DNA of 64,000 bases from Chitinimonas sp036961565 (GTDB taxonomy: Bacteria > Pseudomonadota > Gammaproteobacteria > Burkholderiales > Chitinimonadaceae). Below the pieces are notes generated by a model that had not been told where the DNA came from, made no database searches, and was given only the letters and a program-made list of their open reading frames with translations. Shown here piece by piece: positions 1 through 8,793 of the stretch (positions are counted from its first letter, which is position 1; each line of letters starts with the position of its first letter). The DNA lies in contig NZ_JBAMDD010000007.1 of NCBI RefSeq assembly GCF_036961565.1, positions 62,001-126,000 of the forward strand, given 5' to 3'. The position numbers and the translations under genes are program-made.

Positions 1-1
1 T

Positions 2-742
2 GCGCTGACACGCGCCAATATGCAGGTGCTGGTCAGCCCCGAGGGGCAGATGAGTACCCTGCCCTTGGTGTTGCGCCTGCTGCCAGACCGCAGCACCAAC
101 AGCAGCACCGCATCGCCGTCCCCAGCCAAAGCAGAGGATGAGCCCCGGCCGCGCCAGGAAAAACCGGCCGAGCCACCACCACCCATGACACCGCCACCGT
201 CACCCAAGCGATTGGCCATGCCCCAGCCCGAAGCCGCCCCTCCGCCCGTGCAACCTGCACCGCAGGCGGTGGACATGGAAGACTATGTCAGGGCACAACG
301 CGAAAAACGCCGCGCCATTGATGAGGCCCTGGGCATCGCCCCCGAGCCCGAAGCAGAGGCCCCACCACCGTCCGCCGACGCCTTGCGTGACGCCACCATA
401 CGCCGCAACCTGCAAATGCCGGGCACCAATGGCATCTTCACCATCGTCAACAAGGGCAGCCGCACCGCCCAGTTCGCCTTCCGTGGCTGGCAAGGCAGCT
501 ATAGCAGTGGCCGACGCGAACTGATAGAAGTCGAAGTCGAGCGCGGCGGCGATCTGGAACTGGCCATCATACGGCGGATGATCGAGGTGATACGCCGGCA
601 CTACCAGGGCAATTTCAACTGGGAATCCCATCGACTGGGACGCACCGTGGTGCTGTCGGCTAGGCCGCAACATAGCGCCGAGCTGGAGGCCTTTATGCTG
701 CGCGAGTTCTTTGGCAGCGACTATGTCGGCCAAACCCCCTGA
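2..742 (+). CDS. Proline-rich protein of unknown function, 5'-truncated by the window edge
   Basis: The reading frame is open from the first bases of the window, so the first ATG at 20 is probably internal and the gene begins upstream. The visible part has a short N-terminal segment, then about 90 residues rich in Pro, Ala and Glu (residues 30-125 counted from the ATG). A compact C-terminal domain of about 100 residues follows, containing the segments GTNGIFTIVNKG and FAFRGW. The Pro-rich linker resembles those of periplasm-spanning envelope proteins, but no TonB-type C-terminus is recognisable. A strong terminator follows 60 bases after the stop. The family is not recognised. Confidence 0.6.
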   Translation, partial: ALTRANMQVLVSPEGQMSTLPLVLRLLPDRSTNSSTASPSPAKAEDEPRPRQEKPAEPPPPMTPPPSPKRLAMPQPEAAPPPVQPAPQAVDMEDYVRAQREKRRAIDEALGIAPEPEAEAPPPSADALRDATIRRNLQMPGTNGIFTIVNKGSRTAQFAFRGWQGSYSSGRRELIEVEVERGGDLELAIIRRMIEVIRRHYQGNFNWESHRLGRTVVLSARPQHSAELEAFMLREFFGSDYVGQTP

Positions 743-803
743 TCGCTGGTCGACCCGTGCAGTTTCAACAACCAGGCGTTGAAATACTGCTTTTCACCAC
801 CCG

Positions 804-833
804 GGGGCGCTAATGCGCCCCTTTTGCTTTTTA
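804..833 (+). terminator. Rho-independent terminator after the proline-rich gene
   Basis: Arms GGGGCGC (804-810) and GCGCCCC (815-821) are separated by a TAAT loop and followed by a T-rich tail (TTTTGCTTTTT). Only the plus strand has the T tract, so it ends the gene that stops at 742. Confidence 0.8.
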
Positions 834-905
834 TGGAGCATTGCATGCAGACAGCCAGGCTGGTACCCAACACCCCCTCAATCTAGTACGGTGATGCCCC
901 TGCTG

Positions 906-1958
906 TTATTTCCCAAAGCGGTCTGACAGCAGCCTGGTCGTGCAGGCCACCCGCTCGGCCACGCTGCCTTGCACCAGGCTGTAGGCGATGCCTCGTGCCG
1001 CCAGCTCGGCCTGGTACCAGGCATGCTGCATGGCCTGGAACGCCACGCCCTGGCGCGTGCCATCCTGCACAAAGGGGAAATCCGGTGCGCACAGCAGGGT
1101 CAGGTCATAGGGCCGGCCGGCCAGCGCCTGCAGCTCAGGCTCGGCGCGGCCAAACAGGTGCCGGCAGTAAAACAGCGTGGTGAGCGGCGAGGTATCGCAG
1201 ATCAGGTAGACCCGCGCCGACTCCGCCGCCAGCCCCTCACGCCGCACCTGCTCGCGGCCTATGTCCAGCAAATCAGGGTAGGCCAGTTGGCCCTGCCGGC
1301 ACTCCCACAACTCACGGCCGTACTCGGCCACGCTGATGGTATCGAGGGCAGCTGCCAGCGCTACCGCCAGCGTGCTCTTGCCGGTGGATTCCCCACCCAG
1401 CAGGCAGATCCGCCGGGCAAAATCAGCATAAACACCAGGAGCCAGGTAGCTGCGCAGGCCATGGATGTCGGCACGCAGGCGGGTGGCCGATATCGGTACG
1501 GTCAAGCGCGCCCTGTCCACCTGCACATGCTGCACCAGCCCTGCACCCACGGCGGCGAAATCCTGGCTCAGCACGGCGGCAAAGCCATCACCATAATCCT
1601 CGCTGGTAAACACCGCGTCCACCGTGGTTTCCAGCACGGTCAGGCAAAGCTGTCCCACAAAATGCCGATGCGCCGCATCGGGTGCGGCATTGTCGGGCAA
1701 GTCTGCCAGGGCGCGGCCCTCGGCCTGCCAGGCCGCTACCCGGGCCGGTGTCACCACCAGTCTATGCGCCTGCGGAAAAGCATCGGCCAGCCAGCGTTCG
1801 CGCAACTCGGCACCGCATCCGGGCAGCTCAGGCAGGGAGTAGCTGATCAGGTAGACCTGCTGGCATTGCTCCAGTGCGGTCTTGATCAGGAACACATGCC
1901 CCTGGTGCAGCGGCGAGAACTTGCCGACCACCAGGCCGGCCCGGAAACGCTTTTCCAT
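906..1958 (-). CDS. nadR: Bifunctional NMN adenylyltransferase / ribosylnicotinamide kinase, NadR-type
   Basis: Phosphorylates nicotinamide riboside to NMN and adenylates NMN to NAD+. The 350-residue protein has an N-terminal nucleotidyltransferase domain with GKFSPLHQGH (residues 12-21) and ISATR (156-160), then a P-loop kinase domain with Walker A GGESTGKST (188-196). It lacks the N-terminal helix-turn-helix of enteric NadR, so it should be an enzyme and not a repressor; repression here would fall to NrtR. The start chosen (ATG at 1958) gives a 4-base ATGA overlap with the upstream pnuC stop. A longer in-frame extension to 2150 only overlaps pnuC and is not credible. PnuC imports nicotinamide riboside and NadR traps it by phosphorylation, so the pairing is functional. 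Confidence 0.9.
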   Translation of the reverse strand: MEKRFRAGLVVGKFSPLHQGHVFLIKTALEQCQQVYLISYSLPELPGCGAELRERWLADAFPQAHRLVVTPARVAAWQAEGRALADLPDNAAPDAAHRHFVGQLCLTVLETTVDAVFTSEDYGDGFAAVLSQDFAAVGAGLVQHVQVDRARLTVPISATRLRADIHGLRSYLAPGVYADFARRICLLGGESTGKSTLAVALAAALDTISVAEYGRELWECRQGQLAYPDLLDIGREQVRREGLAAESARVYLICDTSPLTTLFYCRHLFGRAEPELQALAGRPYDLTLLCAPDFPFVQDGTRQGVAFQAMQHAWYQAELAARGIAYSLVQGSVAERVACTTRLLSDRFGK

Positions 1959-2563
1959 CAGGCACCTGCGCCATGCACCAGCAAGGTCGCCGCTGGCTTG
2001 GACTGGGCGGCAAACTCCCGCCGCCAGCGGTACATGCCATACCAGGCATTGAACCAGCAGATCAGATACAGGCCCCCGGTCAGGTACAGCTCGCGCGAGA
2101 AGTACAGCGGCACCGACAGGGTGTTGACGATCAGCCAGGCATACCAGCACTCCAGCCGCCGCGACATCAGCAGGAACTGCCCCAGCACACTGAAAGTCAG
2201 CACCAGCGAATCCACAAAAGGCGCATAGGCATCGGTGTAGTAATGCAGTATGGCGCCATAGCCCACCGCCACTACGATGGCCCCTACGACATACAGCACC
2301 AGGCTTAGGCCCGGTGTGCGGCTGATGGGCAGCACGGCGCCCGATTTACCGTGCAGCCATTGCCACCAGCCCACCAGGCTGGTGATGACAAAGAACACCT
2401 GCAGGGTCACGTCGGCATACAGCTTGGCCTGGAAGAACACCACGCCATACAGCACACAGGCCACGATGCCGGTAGACCAGGTGTGCGGGTTGTTGCGCGC
2501 AGCCAGCCAGATGGCCAGCGCCGTCGTCAGCGCCGCAGCAATCTCAAGATAGGAGGGCATCAT
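1958..2563 (-). CDS. pnuC: Nicotinamide riboside transporter PnuC
   Basis: A 201-residue, very hydrophobic protein with about seven predicted membrane segments and the PnuC signatures WSTGIVACVLYGVVFFQ, LYADVTLQVFF and GWWQW (residues 28-70). PnuC carriers are facilitators that depend on intracellular phosphorylation of the substrate; the directly downstream nadR encodes the kinase. It overlaps the upstream ADP-ribosylglycohydrolase gene by 4 bases and nadR by 4 bases, indicating translational coupling. Confidence 0.93.
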   Translation of the reverse strand: MMPSYLEIAAALTTALAIWLAARNNPHTWSTGIVACVLYGVVFFQAKLYADVTLQVFFVITSLVGWWQWLHGKSGAVLPISRTPGLSLVLYVVGAIVVAVGYGAILHYYTDAYAPFVDSLVLTFSVLGQFLLMSRRLECWYAWLIVNTLSVPLYFSRELYLTGGLYLICWFNAWYGMYRWRREFAAQSKPAATLLVHGAGA

Positions 2564-3486
2564 GGCTGGACTCCCAAGGGTGCGACCGGCTCACGCTCGG
2601 CCAGTAAACGGTCAGCCAGTTGTACGATATCGTCGTGCATCACCAGCTTGGCCAGCCAGCGCGGCGGTATGCCTGCCACACCGTAGTAGGCACCGGCCAG
2701 TTGGCCGCAGATGGCCGCCGTGGTATCGGCATCATCGCCCAGATTGGCCGCCTTCAAGACCGCCGCTTCGTAGCTGTCGGTCTGCCAGAAGCACCACAGC
2801 GCCGCCTCCAACGATTCGACCACGTAGCCACTGCCACGGATATCGCGCTCGCTCTTGCGTTGCCAGCCCCCCGCCGCCAGCGCGGCCACCATGGGCACGC
2901 CGGTATGAAAACCATGCTCCAGCACAATCTGCTGCTTGCCGGCCCCCATAAGGGCCAGATGCAGCTGGGTGGCAAACAGCCTGGTACAGGCAATGGCCTC
3001 TTCGGCGCCATGGGTGGTGCGGGCACTCTCGCCCGCATAGTGCACGGTACGCGCCAGGCTGTTGCCATAAAACATCGGCACCGGTGCCAGCCGCATCAGC
3101 GAGCCATTGCCAGCGGTGTGTGGATCGGTATCGCCGGCATAGGGGTCGCCCGTCTTGCGATAACGCTCCAGCGCCCGCGCCACCGTCATGCCGATATCAA
3201 AGCAGCTACCCGTGCTGCTCATATAGCCATGGTCAGCCCAGTTGGTGTAGCGGTTCATCTGGTCGACCGCATTGAAGCCCTGGCAGTACAGCAGACTTTG
3301 CGCCAGGCACAGCGCCATGGCGCAATCATCGGTCCAGGCGCCGGCCGGCAGCTTGAAAGGCCCGCCCCCGACCATGTCGGTAATCGGCGCAAAACTGCCG
3401 CGCACGCTGAATTCCTCGGTCGTACCCACCGCATCGCCACAGGCCAGGCCCAGCAGGCAGCCACGGTAACGCTCTTGTTCTGTCAT
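2560..3486 (-). CDS. ADP-ribosylglycohydrolase family protein (DraG/ARH-like)
   Basis: Family members hydrolyse ADP-ribose from modified protein or small-molecule substrates using two Mg2+ ions. The 308-residue protein carries GDAVG (17-21), WTDDC (51-55), GNGSLMRLAP in the middle and GDDADTTAAICGQLAGAYYG near the C-terminus, which together are the family's metal and ADP-ribose binding signatures. The ATG at 3486 is preferred over the one at 3516 because GAGGTGG lies just upstream, the same Shine-Dalgarno used by nrtR. Sitting between nrtR and pnuC, it links NAD salvage to ADP-ribose removal. The substrate cannot be deduced. Confidence 0.9.
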   Translation of the reverse strand: MTEQERYRGCLLGLACGDAVGTTEEFSVRGSFAPITDMVGGGPFKLPAGAWTDDCAMALCLAQSLLYCQGFNAVDQMNRYTNWADHGYMSSTGSCFDIGMTVARALERYRKTGDPYAGDTDPHTAGNGSLMRLAPVPMFYGNSLARTVHYAGESARTTHGAEEAIACTRLFATQLHLALMGAGKQQIVLEHGFHTGVPMVAALAAGGWQRKSERDIRGSGYVVESLEAALWCFWQTDSYEAAVLKAANLGDDADTTAAICGQLAGAYYGVAGIPPRWLAKLVMHDDIVQLADRLLAEREPVAPLGVQP

Positions 3487-3525
3487 CACACCACCTCGTT
3501 GGGGAGTCTTGTTCATAACAGGCCC

Positions 3526-4185
3526 TCAAACCGTCTTGTCGAATATGGTCAACCGCCGGTCGGGGCGCAGCCGGTATAGCTGCGCCGGCCTGTGCTTGCC
3601 CTGGCGGATGGCATCGGGCACCGCTTCCAGAAAATCCAGCTCAGGCAGCTTGCGCCTGAACACACTCTTGTCCAGCGCCACCCCCAGGATGTGCTCATAG
3701 GTCTGCTGCAGCTCAGTCAGGGTAAACAGCTCGGGCAGCAGATGGCAGGGCAAGGATGTATAGGTGGACTTGTCCCGCAAGCGCTTGGCCGCATGGTCGA
3801 CTATGCGGTTATGGTCGAAAGGCAGATCCGGCACCGCCGCCACCGGCCATAGCTCGAAACGCAGCTCGGCATCGGGCACCAGCAGGCTTTCATGCACCAG
3901 TGCATAGTAGGCCACGCTCAACGACCAGCCACGGGGATCGCGTACCCCGCCGCTGAAGGTATACAACTGCTCCAGATAGGGCGATACCAGCCCAGTCTTG
4001 TTCAATAGCACCCGCTCTGCCGACGCCAGGCTGTCGCGATCCTTGTCCGCATGGATATAGCCCCCAGGCAGGGCCAGCTGCCCGGCATAGGGGTCGCGCT
4101 CGCGCCGCAGCAATACGATCTTGAGTTGTCCTTCGCTCAATGTGAACAGCACCACATCCACACTGACGATAATATTCTGCTCCAT
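3526..4185 (-). CDS. nrtR: NrtR, Nudix-related transcriptional repressor of NAD metabolism
   Basis: The N-terminal half (residues 6-130 of 219) is a Nudix-like domain (VVLFTLSEGQLKIVLLRR, LALPGGYI). The Nudix box is degenerate: after GGYIHAD the catalytic REUXEE helix is replaced by AERVLLNKTGL, as expected of the ADP-ribose-sensing, non-hydrolytic domain of NrtR. The C-terminal part (about 145-219) is the winged-helix region typical of the family (LTELQQTYEHILG, SVFRRKL). The start at 4185 follows GAGGTGG; the longer reading frame to 4299 would run through the operator. NrtR is known to repress NAD genes and to release DNA when ADP-ribose binds. Divergent promoters and the operators at 4197-4223 and 4317-4342 fit autoregulation plus control of the plus-strand arm. 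Confidence 0.92.
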   Translation of the reverse strand: MEQNIIVSVDVVLFTLSEGQLKIVLLRRERDPYAGQLALPGGYIHADKDRDSLASAERVLLNKTGLVSPYLEQLYTFSGGVRDPRGWSLSVAYYALVHESLLVPDAELRFELWPVAAVPDLPFDHNRIVDHAAKRLRDKSTYTSLPCHLLPELFTLTELQQTYEHILGVALDKSVFRRKLPELDFLEAVPDAIRQGKHRPAQLYRLRPDRRLTIFDKTV

Positions 4186-4196
4186 GACCACCTCGC

Positions 4197-4223
4197 TTGT
4201 TAGTTTCATAATACCACTAACAA
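4197..4223. promoter_or_regulatory. Probable NrtR operator 1 (palindrome)
   Basis: Perfect 8-base inverted arms TTGTTAGT (4197-4204) and ACTAACAA (4216-4223) with an 11-base AT-rich centre, 11 bases upstream of the nrtR start. Position and symmetry fit an autoregulatory NrtR site; binding is inferred. Confidence 0.7.
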
Positions 4224-4316
4224 AACAGAGTGCAAGCCGACACCGACATGGCAAATGAATCGCAGTGAAATAGCCACATAGACAGCAATCCTTAGCCACC
4301 CAAGCTGCTTGGTAAT

Positions 4317-4342
4317 TTTGTTAGTTGCAATATGCGAATATG
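4317..4342. promoter_or_regulatory. Probable NrtR operator 2 (imperfect)
   Basis: TTTTGTTAGT at 4317-4326 repeats ten bases of the minus-strand copy of operator 1. The following bases also align in part (G.A.TATG..A.TA). The second half-site is degenerate. It lies about 50 bases upstream of the nicotinamidase-like gene, so it could control the plus-strand arm. Confidence 0.5.
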
Positions 4343-4390
4343 TTTGCCAGAATAGTCTCAACCCAACCGCCAACAGCGAAGGATGGCAGC

Positions 4391-5200
4391 ATGAATACCC
4401 TGGGCAAGACACAACTCCTGATCATTGATCCGCAGAACGACTTCTGCGACATCCCCGGCGCCGCCCTGCCGGTCCCGGGCGCCCAGGCCGACATGCAAAG
4501 GCTGGCGGGCCTGGTCGCCCGCATCGGCCAGCAGCTTGATGCCATTCATGTCACCCTGGATACCCACAATCCATTGGATATCGCTCACCCCGGCTGGTGG
4601 CAGGATGCAGCGGGCGTATCGCCAGCCCCGTTTACCGTCATCAGTCTCGACGAGGTGCGCCAGGGCCGCTGGCAGGCACGCGATTCCAGCCAGGCCGCAC
4701 GCAGCCTGGCCTATGTCCAGACCCTGGCCGAGCGCGGTCGCTATCAGCTCATCATCTGGCCCGAGCATTGCCTGCTGGGCAGTTGGGGCCACAACGTGGA
4801 AGCCACCCTGTTCGAGGCCCTCCTTCAGTGGGGACGCACGCAGCTGCGCACAGTGAACTACGTGACCAAGGGCATCAACCCGACCACCGAGCACTATTCC
4901 GCCATCCAGGCCGAGGTGCCCGACGACGCCGATCCCCACACCCTGGTCAACCAGGCGCTGCTGGCCCAGCTACGCCGGGCCGACACCATTCTGATCGCCG
5001 GCGAGGCTCTCTCGCATTGCGTCGCCAGCACGGTGCGAGACCTGGCCGAGCAACTGGGCCCCGACCACATCGGCAAGCTGATGCTGCTGACCGACTGCGC
5101 CAGCCCGGTAAGCGGGTTTGAGTCTTTGGGTGTCGCCTTTGTCGAAGAGATGACTCGCAGGGGAATGCGGCAGGCGCAGAGCTGTGACTTTGCTGCCTAG
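4391..5200 (+). CDS. Nicotinamidase-like cysteine hydrolase (PncA-type, isochorismatase superfamily)
   Basis: Expected to deamidate nicotinamide to nicotinate, the substrate of the next gene, pncB. The 269-residue protein has the superfamily triad: Asp in LLIIDPQNDFCD near the N-terminus, Lys in NYVTKG and Cys in GEALSHCVASTVRDL. The DTHNPLDIAH segment supplies the Asp/His/His expected of the nicotinamidase metal site. It is longer than classical PncA (about 180-210 residues), with extra sequence around VISLDEVRQGRW. The ATG at 4391 follows GAAGGATGG; the upstream ATG at 4325 would lie in the operator. Specificity for nicotinamide is inferred from context. Confidence 0.8.
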   Translation: MNTLGKTQLLIIDPQNDFCDIPGAALPVPGAQADMQRLAGLVARIGQQLDAIHVTLDTHNPLDIAHPGWWQDAAGVSPAPFTVISLDEVRQGRWQARDSSQAARSLAYVQTLAERGRYQLIIWPEHCLLGSWGHNVEATLFEALLQWGRTQLRTVNYVTKGINPTTEHYSAIQAEVPDDADPHTLVNQALLAQLRRADTILIAGEALSHCVASTVRDLAEQLGPDHIGKLMLLTDCASPVSGFESLGVAFVEEMTRRGMRQAQSCDFAA

Positions 5201-5306
5201 CATCTGCAAATCACCTCTTGGTCAATACCGACGACACTGCGCCATTCCAGGCTTGACCCTATAACTATCGAGCGGGGCATCCCAAGCACCCCGCAAGGAC
5301 ACCACC

Positions 5307-6521
5307 ATGGCCCGTATGCCAACCGAGCCCGTCATCCAGAGCCTGCTGGATACCGATCTCTACAAGTTCACCATGATGCAGGAGATACTGCATCACCAGC
5401 CTGAGACCCAGGCCGAGTACGCTTTCAAGTGCCGCAACCTGCCCACCCTGCCGCTGGCGGGCCTGCTGGACGAAGTCAACGCCCAGCTGGACCACCTGTG
5501 CAGTCTGCGCTTCAGCGAAGACGAGCTGGCGTATCTGGCCGGCCTGCGCTTCATCAAGTCGGACTTTGTCGATTTCCTGCGTCTGTTCCAGCTGCAGCGT
5601 CGGTTTATCGAGGTCAGCGTTCCTGCCGCGCACCCCCACGAGCTGGCCATACGGGTCAAAGGCCCCATGCTGCATTGCATGCTGTATGAGATATATGTCC
5701 TGGCCATCGTCAACGAAGTGTATTTCCGCCAGTTCCCATGGGAGCCCGCCTGGGCCGAGGGCGAGCAAAGGCTGGCGACCAAGCTGGCCCAGCTGCGCGC
5801 ATTTGCCGGCGAGCCGGCGCGGCGCACACCCTTTGTGTTTTTCGATTTCGGCACCCGTCGCCGCTACTCGCGCGAGTGGCATGAGCGGGTGGTCGCCACC
5901 CTGGCCCGCGAAGGCGAGCCCTTTATGCGCGGCACCAGCAATGTCTTGCTGGCCAAGCGCTACGGCCTTACCCCCATAGGCACCATGGCGCACGAGTACC
6001 TGCAGGCCTTCCAGTCTTTCGGCTCGCGCCTGCGCGATTTCCAGAAGAACGCGCTGGAACACTGGGTGCGGGAATACCGTGGCGACCTGGGCATCGCCCT
6101 GACCGATGTGGTGGGCATGGATGCCTTCCTGCGCGATTTCGATCTGTATTTCTGCAAGCTGTTCGACGGCCTGCGCCACGACTCGGGCGACCCCTTCGAG
6201 TGGGGCGAGAAAGCCTTGGCCCACTACAACGACATGCGCATCGATCCCAGCAACAAGATGCTGGTATTCAGCGACGGGCTCAACCTGGAGAGATCCTTCG
6301 CCCTGTACCGCCGCTTTGCCGACCGCGCCCGCACTGGCTTTGGCATAGGCACCGATCTGTCCAACGACTGCGGCCAGGTGCCGCTGCAGATTGTGATGAA
6401 GCTGGTGCAATGCAATGGCCAGCCCGTCGCCAAGGTCAGCGACAGTCCGGGCAAGGGCATGTGCGAGGACCTGAATTTCCTCAACTATCTGCGTGATGTC
6501 TTTCAGATCACCAAGGAGTAA
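5307..6521 (+). CDS. pncB: Nicotinate phosphoribosyltransferase
   Basis: Converts nicotinate, PRPP and ATP to nicotinate mononucleotide in the Preiss-Handler salvage route. The 404-residue sequence has the family N-terminus SLLDTDLYKFTMMQ, the FFDFGTRRRYS segment, the GTSNVLLAKRYGLTPIGTMAHE core with the autophosphorylated-His region, RHDSGDPFEWGEK and GIGTDLSND. Length and motifs are those of an active enzyme. A GC-rich hairpin (GCGGGG/CCCCGC) abuts the AAGGA ribosome site in the 106-base gap upstream. It feeds nadE, whose start lies 5 bases beyond the stop. Confidence 0.96.
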   Translation: MARMPTEPVIQSLLDTDLYKFTMMQEILHHQPETQAEYAFKCRNLPTLPLAGLLDEVNAQLDHLCSLRFSEDELAYLAGLRFIKSDFVDFLRLFQLQRRFIEVSVPAAHPHELAIRVKGPMLHCMLYEIYVLAIVNEVYFRQFPWEPAWAEGEQRLATKLAQLRAFAGEPARRTPFVFFDFGTRRRYSREWHERVVATLAREGEPFMRGTSNVLLAKRYGLTPIGTMAHEYLQAFQSFGSRLRDFQKNALEHWVREYRGDLGIALTDVVGMDAFLRDFDLYFCKLFDGLRHDSGDPFEWGEKALAHYNDMRIDPSNKMLVFSDGLNLERSFALYRRFADRARTGFGIGTDLSNDCGQVPLQIVMKLVQCNGQPVAKVSDSPGKGMCEDLNFLNYLRDVFQITKE

Positions 6522-6525
6522 ACCC

Positions 6526-8208
6526 ATGCGTATTCAGATCGCCATGGCCCAGCTCGATTACAAGCTGTGCGACTTCGACGGCAACCTGGCCCGCATGCGC
6601 GCCGCCATTGCCCAGGCCCAGGGGGCCGACCTGATCGTTTTTTCCGAGCTCTGCCTGTCGGGCTACTACCCGCAGGACATGGTGGAGGAACCGGACTTCC
6701 TGGCCCGCCAACAGCAGGCGCTGGATGCCATGCTGGCCGAATCGCGCCACACCAGCGCCACCCTGGTCATTGGCGCCGCCACCGCCAACACCGGCGTGGG
6801 CAAGCCCCTGCACAACAGCCTGCTGGTGCTGCAGCAAGGCCAGATCGTGCTGCAGTATCACAAGCAACTGCTGCCTACCTACAATATCTTCGACGAACGT
6901 CGGCATTTTGAGCCCGGCCCGAACCGGGCCGCCATCCTCACCGTGGCAGGCCAGCGGCTGGGCTTTGTCATCTGCGAGGATGCCTGGAACCAGCAGGGCA
7001 CCGACTACGCCATCGACCCGGTGCAGACTCTGGCGCAAGCCGGGGTGGACCTGATCGTCAGCATCAATGCCAGCCCCAGCAATGTGGGCAAGCCCGAGCA
7101 GCGGCACGCCCTGTTTACCGGTGTGGCACAGCACTGGAAGCTGCCCCTGGTCTACATCAACCAGGTGGGTGGCAATGACCAGATTGTGTTCGATGGTGGC
7201 TCGTTTGCCGTCCACCCCCGCCACGGTGTGGTGCACCAGTTGCCACTGTTTGAGGAAGCCGTACAGACCCTGGGCTTTGACGGCGACTTCCACCACGATG
7301 GCCGCATGCTGGATCAAGCCGTCAGCGCCGCCATGGCAGACAGCGAGTTCTACTACCGGCAGATCGTCCTGGGCCTGCAGGACTACGCCCGCAAGATAGG
7401 CTTCAAGCAGGTCGTCATCGGCAGCTCCGGCGGCATAGACAGCGCCCTCACCCTGGCACTGGCTGCCGACGCCCTGGGGCCGGACAACGTCACCGCCATT
7501 ACCATGCCCTCGCAATACTCCAGCAGCGGCAGTGTCAGCGACTCGGCCCTGCTGTGCCAGAACCTGGGGGTCAAGCTGCTCACCCATCCGATAGCCGAGC
7601 TGGTAGGCGGCTATCGTGGCCAGTTCGAGGCGGCCTTCGGCCCAGCACCATCACGCCTGACGGTAGAGAACCTGCAAGCACGCATACGCGGCACCATTCT
7701 GATGGAATACTCCAACCATTTCGGCCACCTGCTGTTGACCACCGGCAACAAGTCCGAGATATCGGTGGGCTACTGCACCCTGTATGGCGATACCAATGGC
7801 GGCCTCAATATCATAGGCGACCTCTACAAGACCGAGGTGTTCGCCCTGGCACGCCACTACAACGCCCGCCATGGCCGCGAGCTGATACCGCAGGCCATCA
7901 TCGACAAGGAACCCTCGGCCGAATTGTCCGAAGGCCAGAAGGACAGCGACTCCCTGCCCCCCTACCCGGTGCTGGACGAGATCCTCAAGCTACATATCGA
8001 AGGCCATCGCCTGCGTCCCGAGGAATACACCTCTGCCCGCAACTTTGTGGCCGGCATGCAAGCCCTTGGCGGCGGCAACACCATAGCCAAGGTGCTGGGG
8101 CTGATCGCCAAATCCGAATTCAAGCGTCGCCAGGCCCCACCTATCATCCGGGTGCGCAACCGCGCCTTTGGCAATGGGCGGCAGATGCCAATTGCGGCGC
8201 AATATTGA
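6526..8208 (+). CDS. nadE: Glutamine-dependent NAD+ synthetase
   Basis: Amidates nicotinate adenine dinucleotide to NAD+ using ammonia from glutamine. The N-terminal nitrilase-type amidase domain (about 1-260 of 560) shows the Glu-Lys-Cys triad contexts FSELCLSGYYPQD, YHKQLLPTYNIFDERRHFEPG and FVICEDAWN. The C-terminal synthetase domain has the pyrophosphate loop SSGGIDSALTLALA and the TTGNKSEISVGYCTLYGD and KEPSAEL segments. AAGGAG precedes the ATG at 6526 and overlaps the pncB stop region, indicating coupling. It is the two-domain, long form of NadE. Confidence 0.96.
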   Translation: MRIQIAMAQLDYKLCDFDGNLARMRAAIAQAQGADLIVFSELCLSGYYPQDMVEEPDFLARQQQALDAMLAESRHTSATLVIGAATANTGVGKPLHNSLLVLQQGQIVLQYHKQLLPTYNIFDERRHFEPGPNRAAILTVAGQRLGFVICEDAWNQQGTDYAIDPVQTLAQAGVDLIVSINASPSNVGKPEQRHALFTGVAQHWKLPLVYINQVGGNDQIVFDGGSFAVHPRHGVVHQLPLFEEAVQTLGFDGDFHHDGRMLDQAVSAAMADSEFYYRQIVLGLQDYARKIGFKQVVIGSSGGIDSALTLALAADALGPDNVTAITMPSQYSSSGSVSDSALLCQNLGVKLLTHPIAELVGGYRGQFEAAFGPAPSRLTVENLQARIRGTILMEYSNHFGHLLLTTGNKSEISVGYCTLYGDTNGGLNIIGDLYKTEVFALARHYNARHGRELIPQAIIDKEPSAELSEGQKDSDSLPPYPVLDEILKLHIEGHRLRPEEYTSARNFVAGMQALGGGNTIAKVLGLIAKSEFKRRQAPPIIRVRNRAFGNGRQMPIAAQY

Positions 8209-8217
8209 ACACACATC

Positions 8218-8787
8218 ATGACTGAACTCACGCCAACTGAGTCCGCCCTGCTGGCGGAACTGATCGCCCAAGCCGGGTCAAGAAAACTCAAGTACTTGCC
8301 ATTCTGGGGGCACACGCCCAGTGCGCCGGGCGTTATCGACAAGAGCTGCCTGAGCCAGTGGTATCCCCTTGCATTTGAGCTGGACGGCATACGCTATGCC
8401 ACTGCAGAGCACTACATGATGATGCGCAAGGCCCTGCTGTTTGGGGACACCGCCATCGCCGCCCAAATCATCCAGGCAGGCAACCCTGCCGAAGCAAAGA
8501 AACTAGGTCGGCAGATCGTCAACTATGACGAAGCGCGCTGGCGTGACGCCCGTTTTGACGTCGTCACGCAAGGCAATTTGGCAAAGTTTGCTCAGAACCC
8601 GGCCCATCTGGCTTATCTGCTCGATACTGGCGAACGGGTGCTGGTCGAGGCCAGCCCCGTGGATGCCATCTGGGGCATTGGCCTTGCGGCCGACCATCCA
8701 CATATTGAGCAACCGGCCCGCTGGAAAGGCCCCAACCTGCTCGGCTTTGCGTTGATGCAGGCACGTGAACAACTCAGGAATGGATAG
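8218..8787 (+). CDS. NADAR family protein (YbiA-like, DUF1768)
   Basis: A 189-residue protein with the NADAR hallmarks: LKYLPFWGH, LSQWYPLAFELDGIRYATAEHYMMMRKALLFGD and LGRQIVNYDEARWRDARFDVV. The C-terminal segment is VEASPVDAIWGIGL...KGPNLLGFALMQ. NADAR proteins act on ADP-ribose-type N-glycosides; YbiA handles riboflavin intermediates and others reverse guanine ADP-ribosylation. Which substrate applies here cannot be read from sequence. Placement between nadE and nadM-Nudix supports an NAD/ADP-ribose role. No DarT-like toxin gene is adjacent. Confidence 0.88.
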   Translation: MTELTPTESALLAELIAQAGSRKLKYLPFWGHTPSAPGVIDKSCLSQWYPLAFELDGIRYATAEHYMMMRKALLFGDTAIAAQIIQAGNPAEAKKLGRQIVNYDEARWRDARFDVVTQGNLAKFAQNPAHLAYLLDTGERVLVEASPVDAIWGIGLAADHPHIEQPARWKGPNLLGFALMQAREQLRNG

Positions 8788-8793
8788 CTTGCT

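Noticed and set aside
4325..4390. Upstream ATG start for the nicotinamidase-like gene
   Set aside because: Would lie in the putative NrtR operator and lacks a ribosome site; the ATG at 4391 has GAAGGA.
5201..5306. Third NrtR site before pncB
   Set aside because: No GTTAGT-type half-site; a GC hairpin is the only feature.
5265..6527. 420-residue minus-strand reading frame opposite pncB
   Set aside because: It is an antisense shadow of a strongly conserved gene in GC-rich DNA; no recognisable domain or ribosome site.
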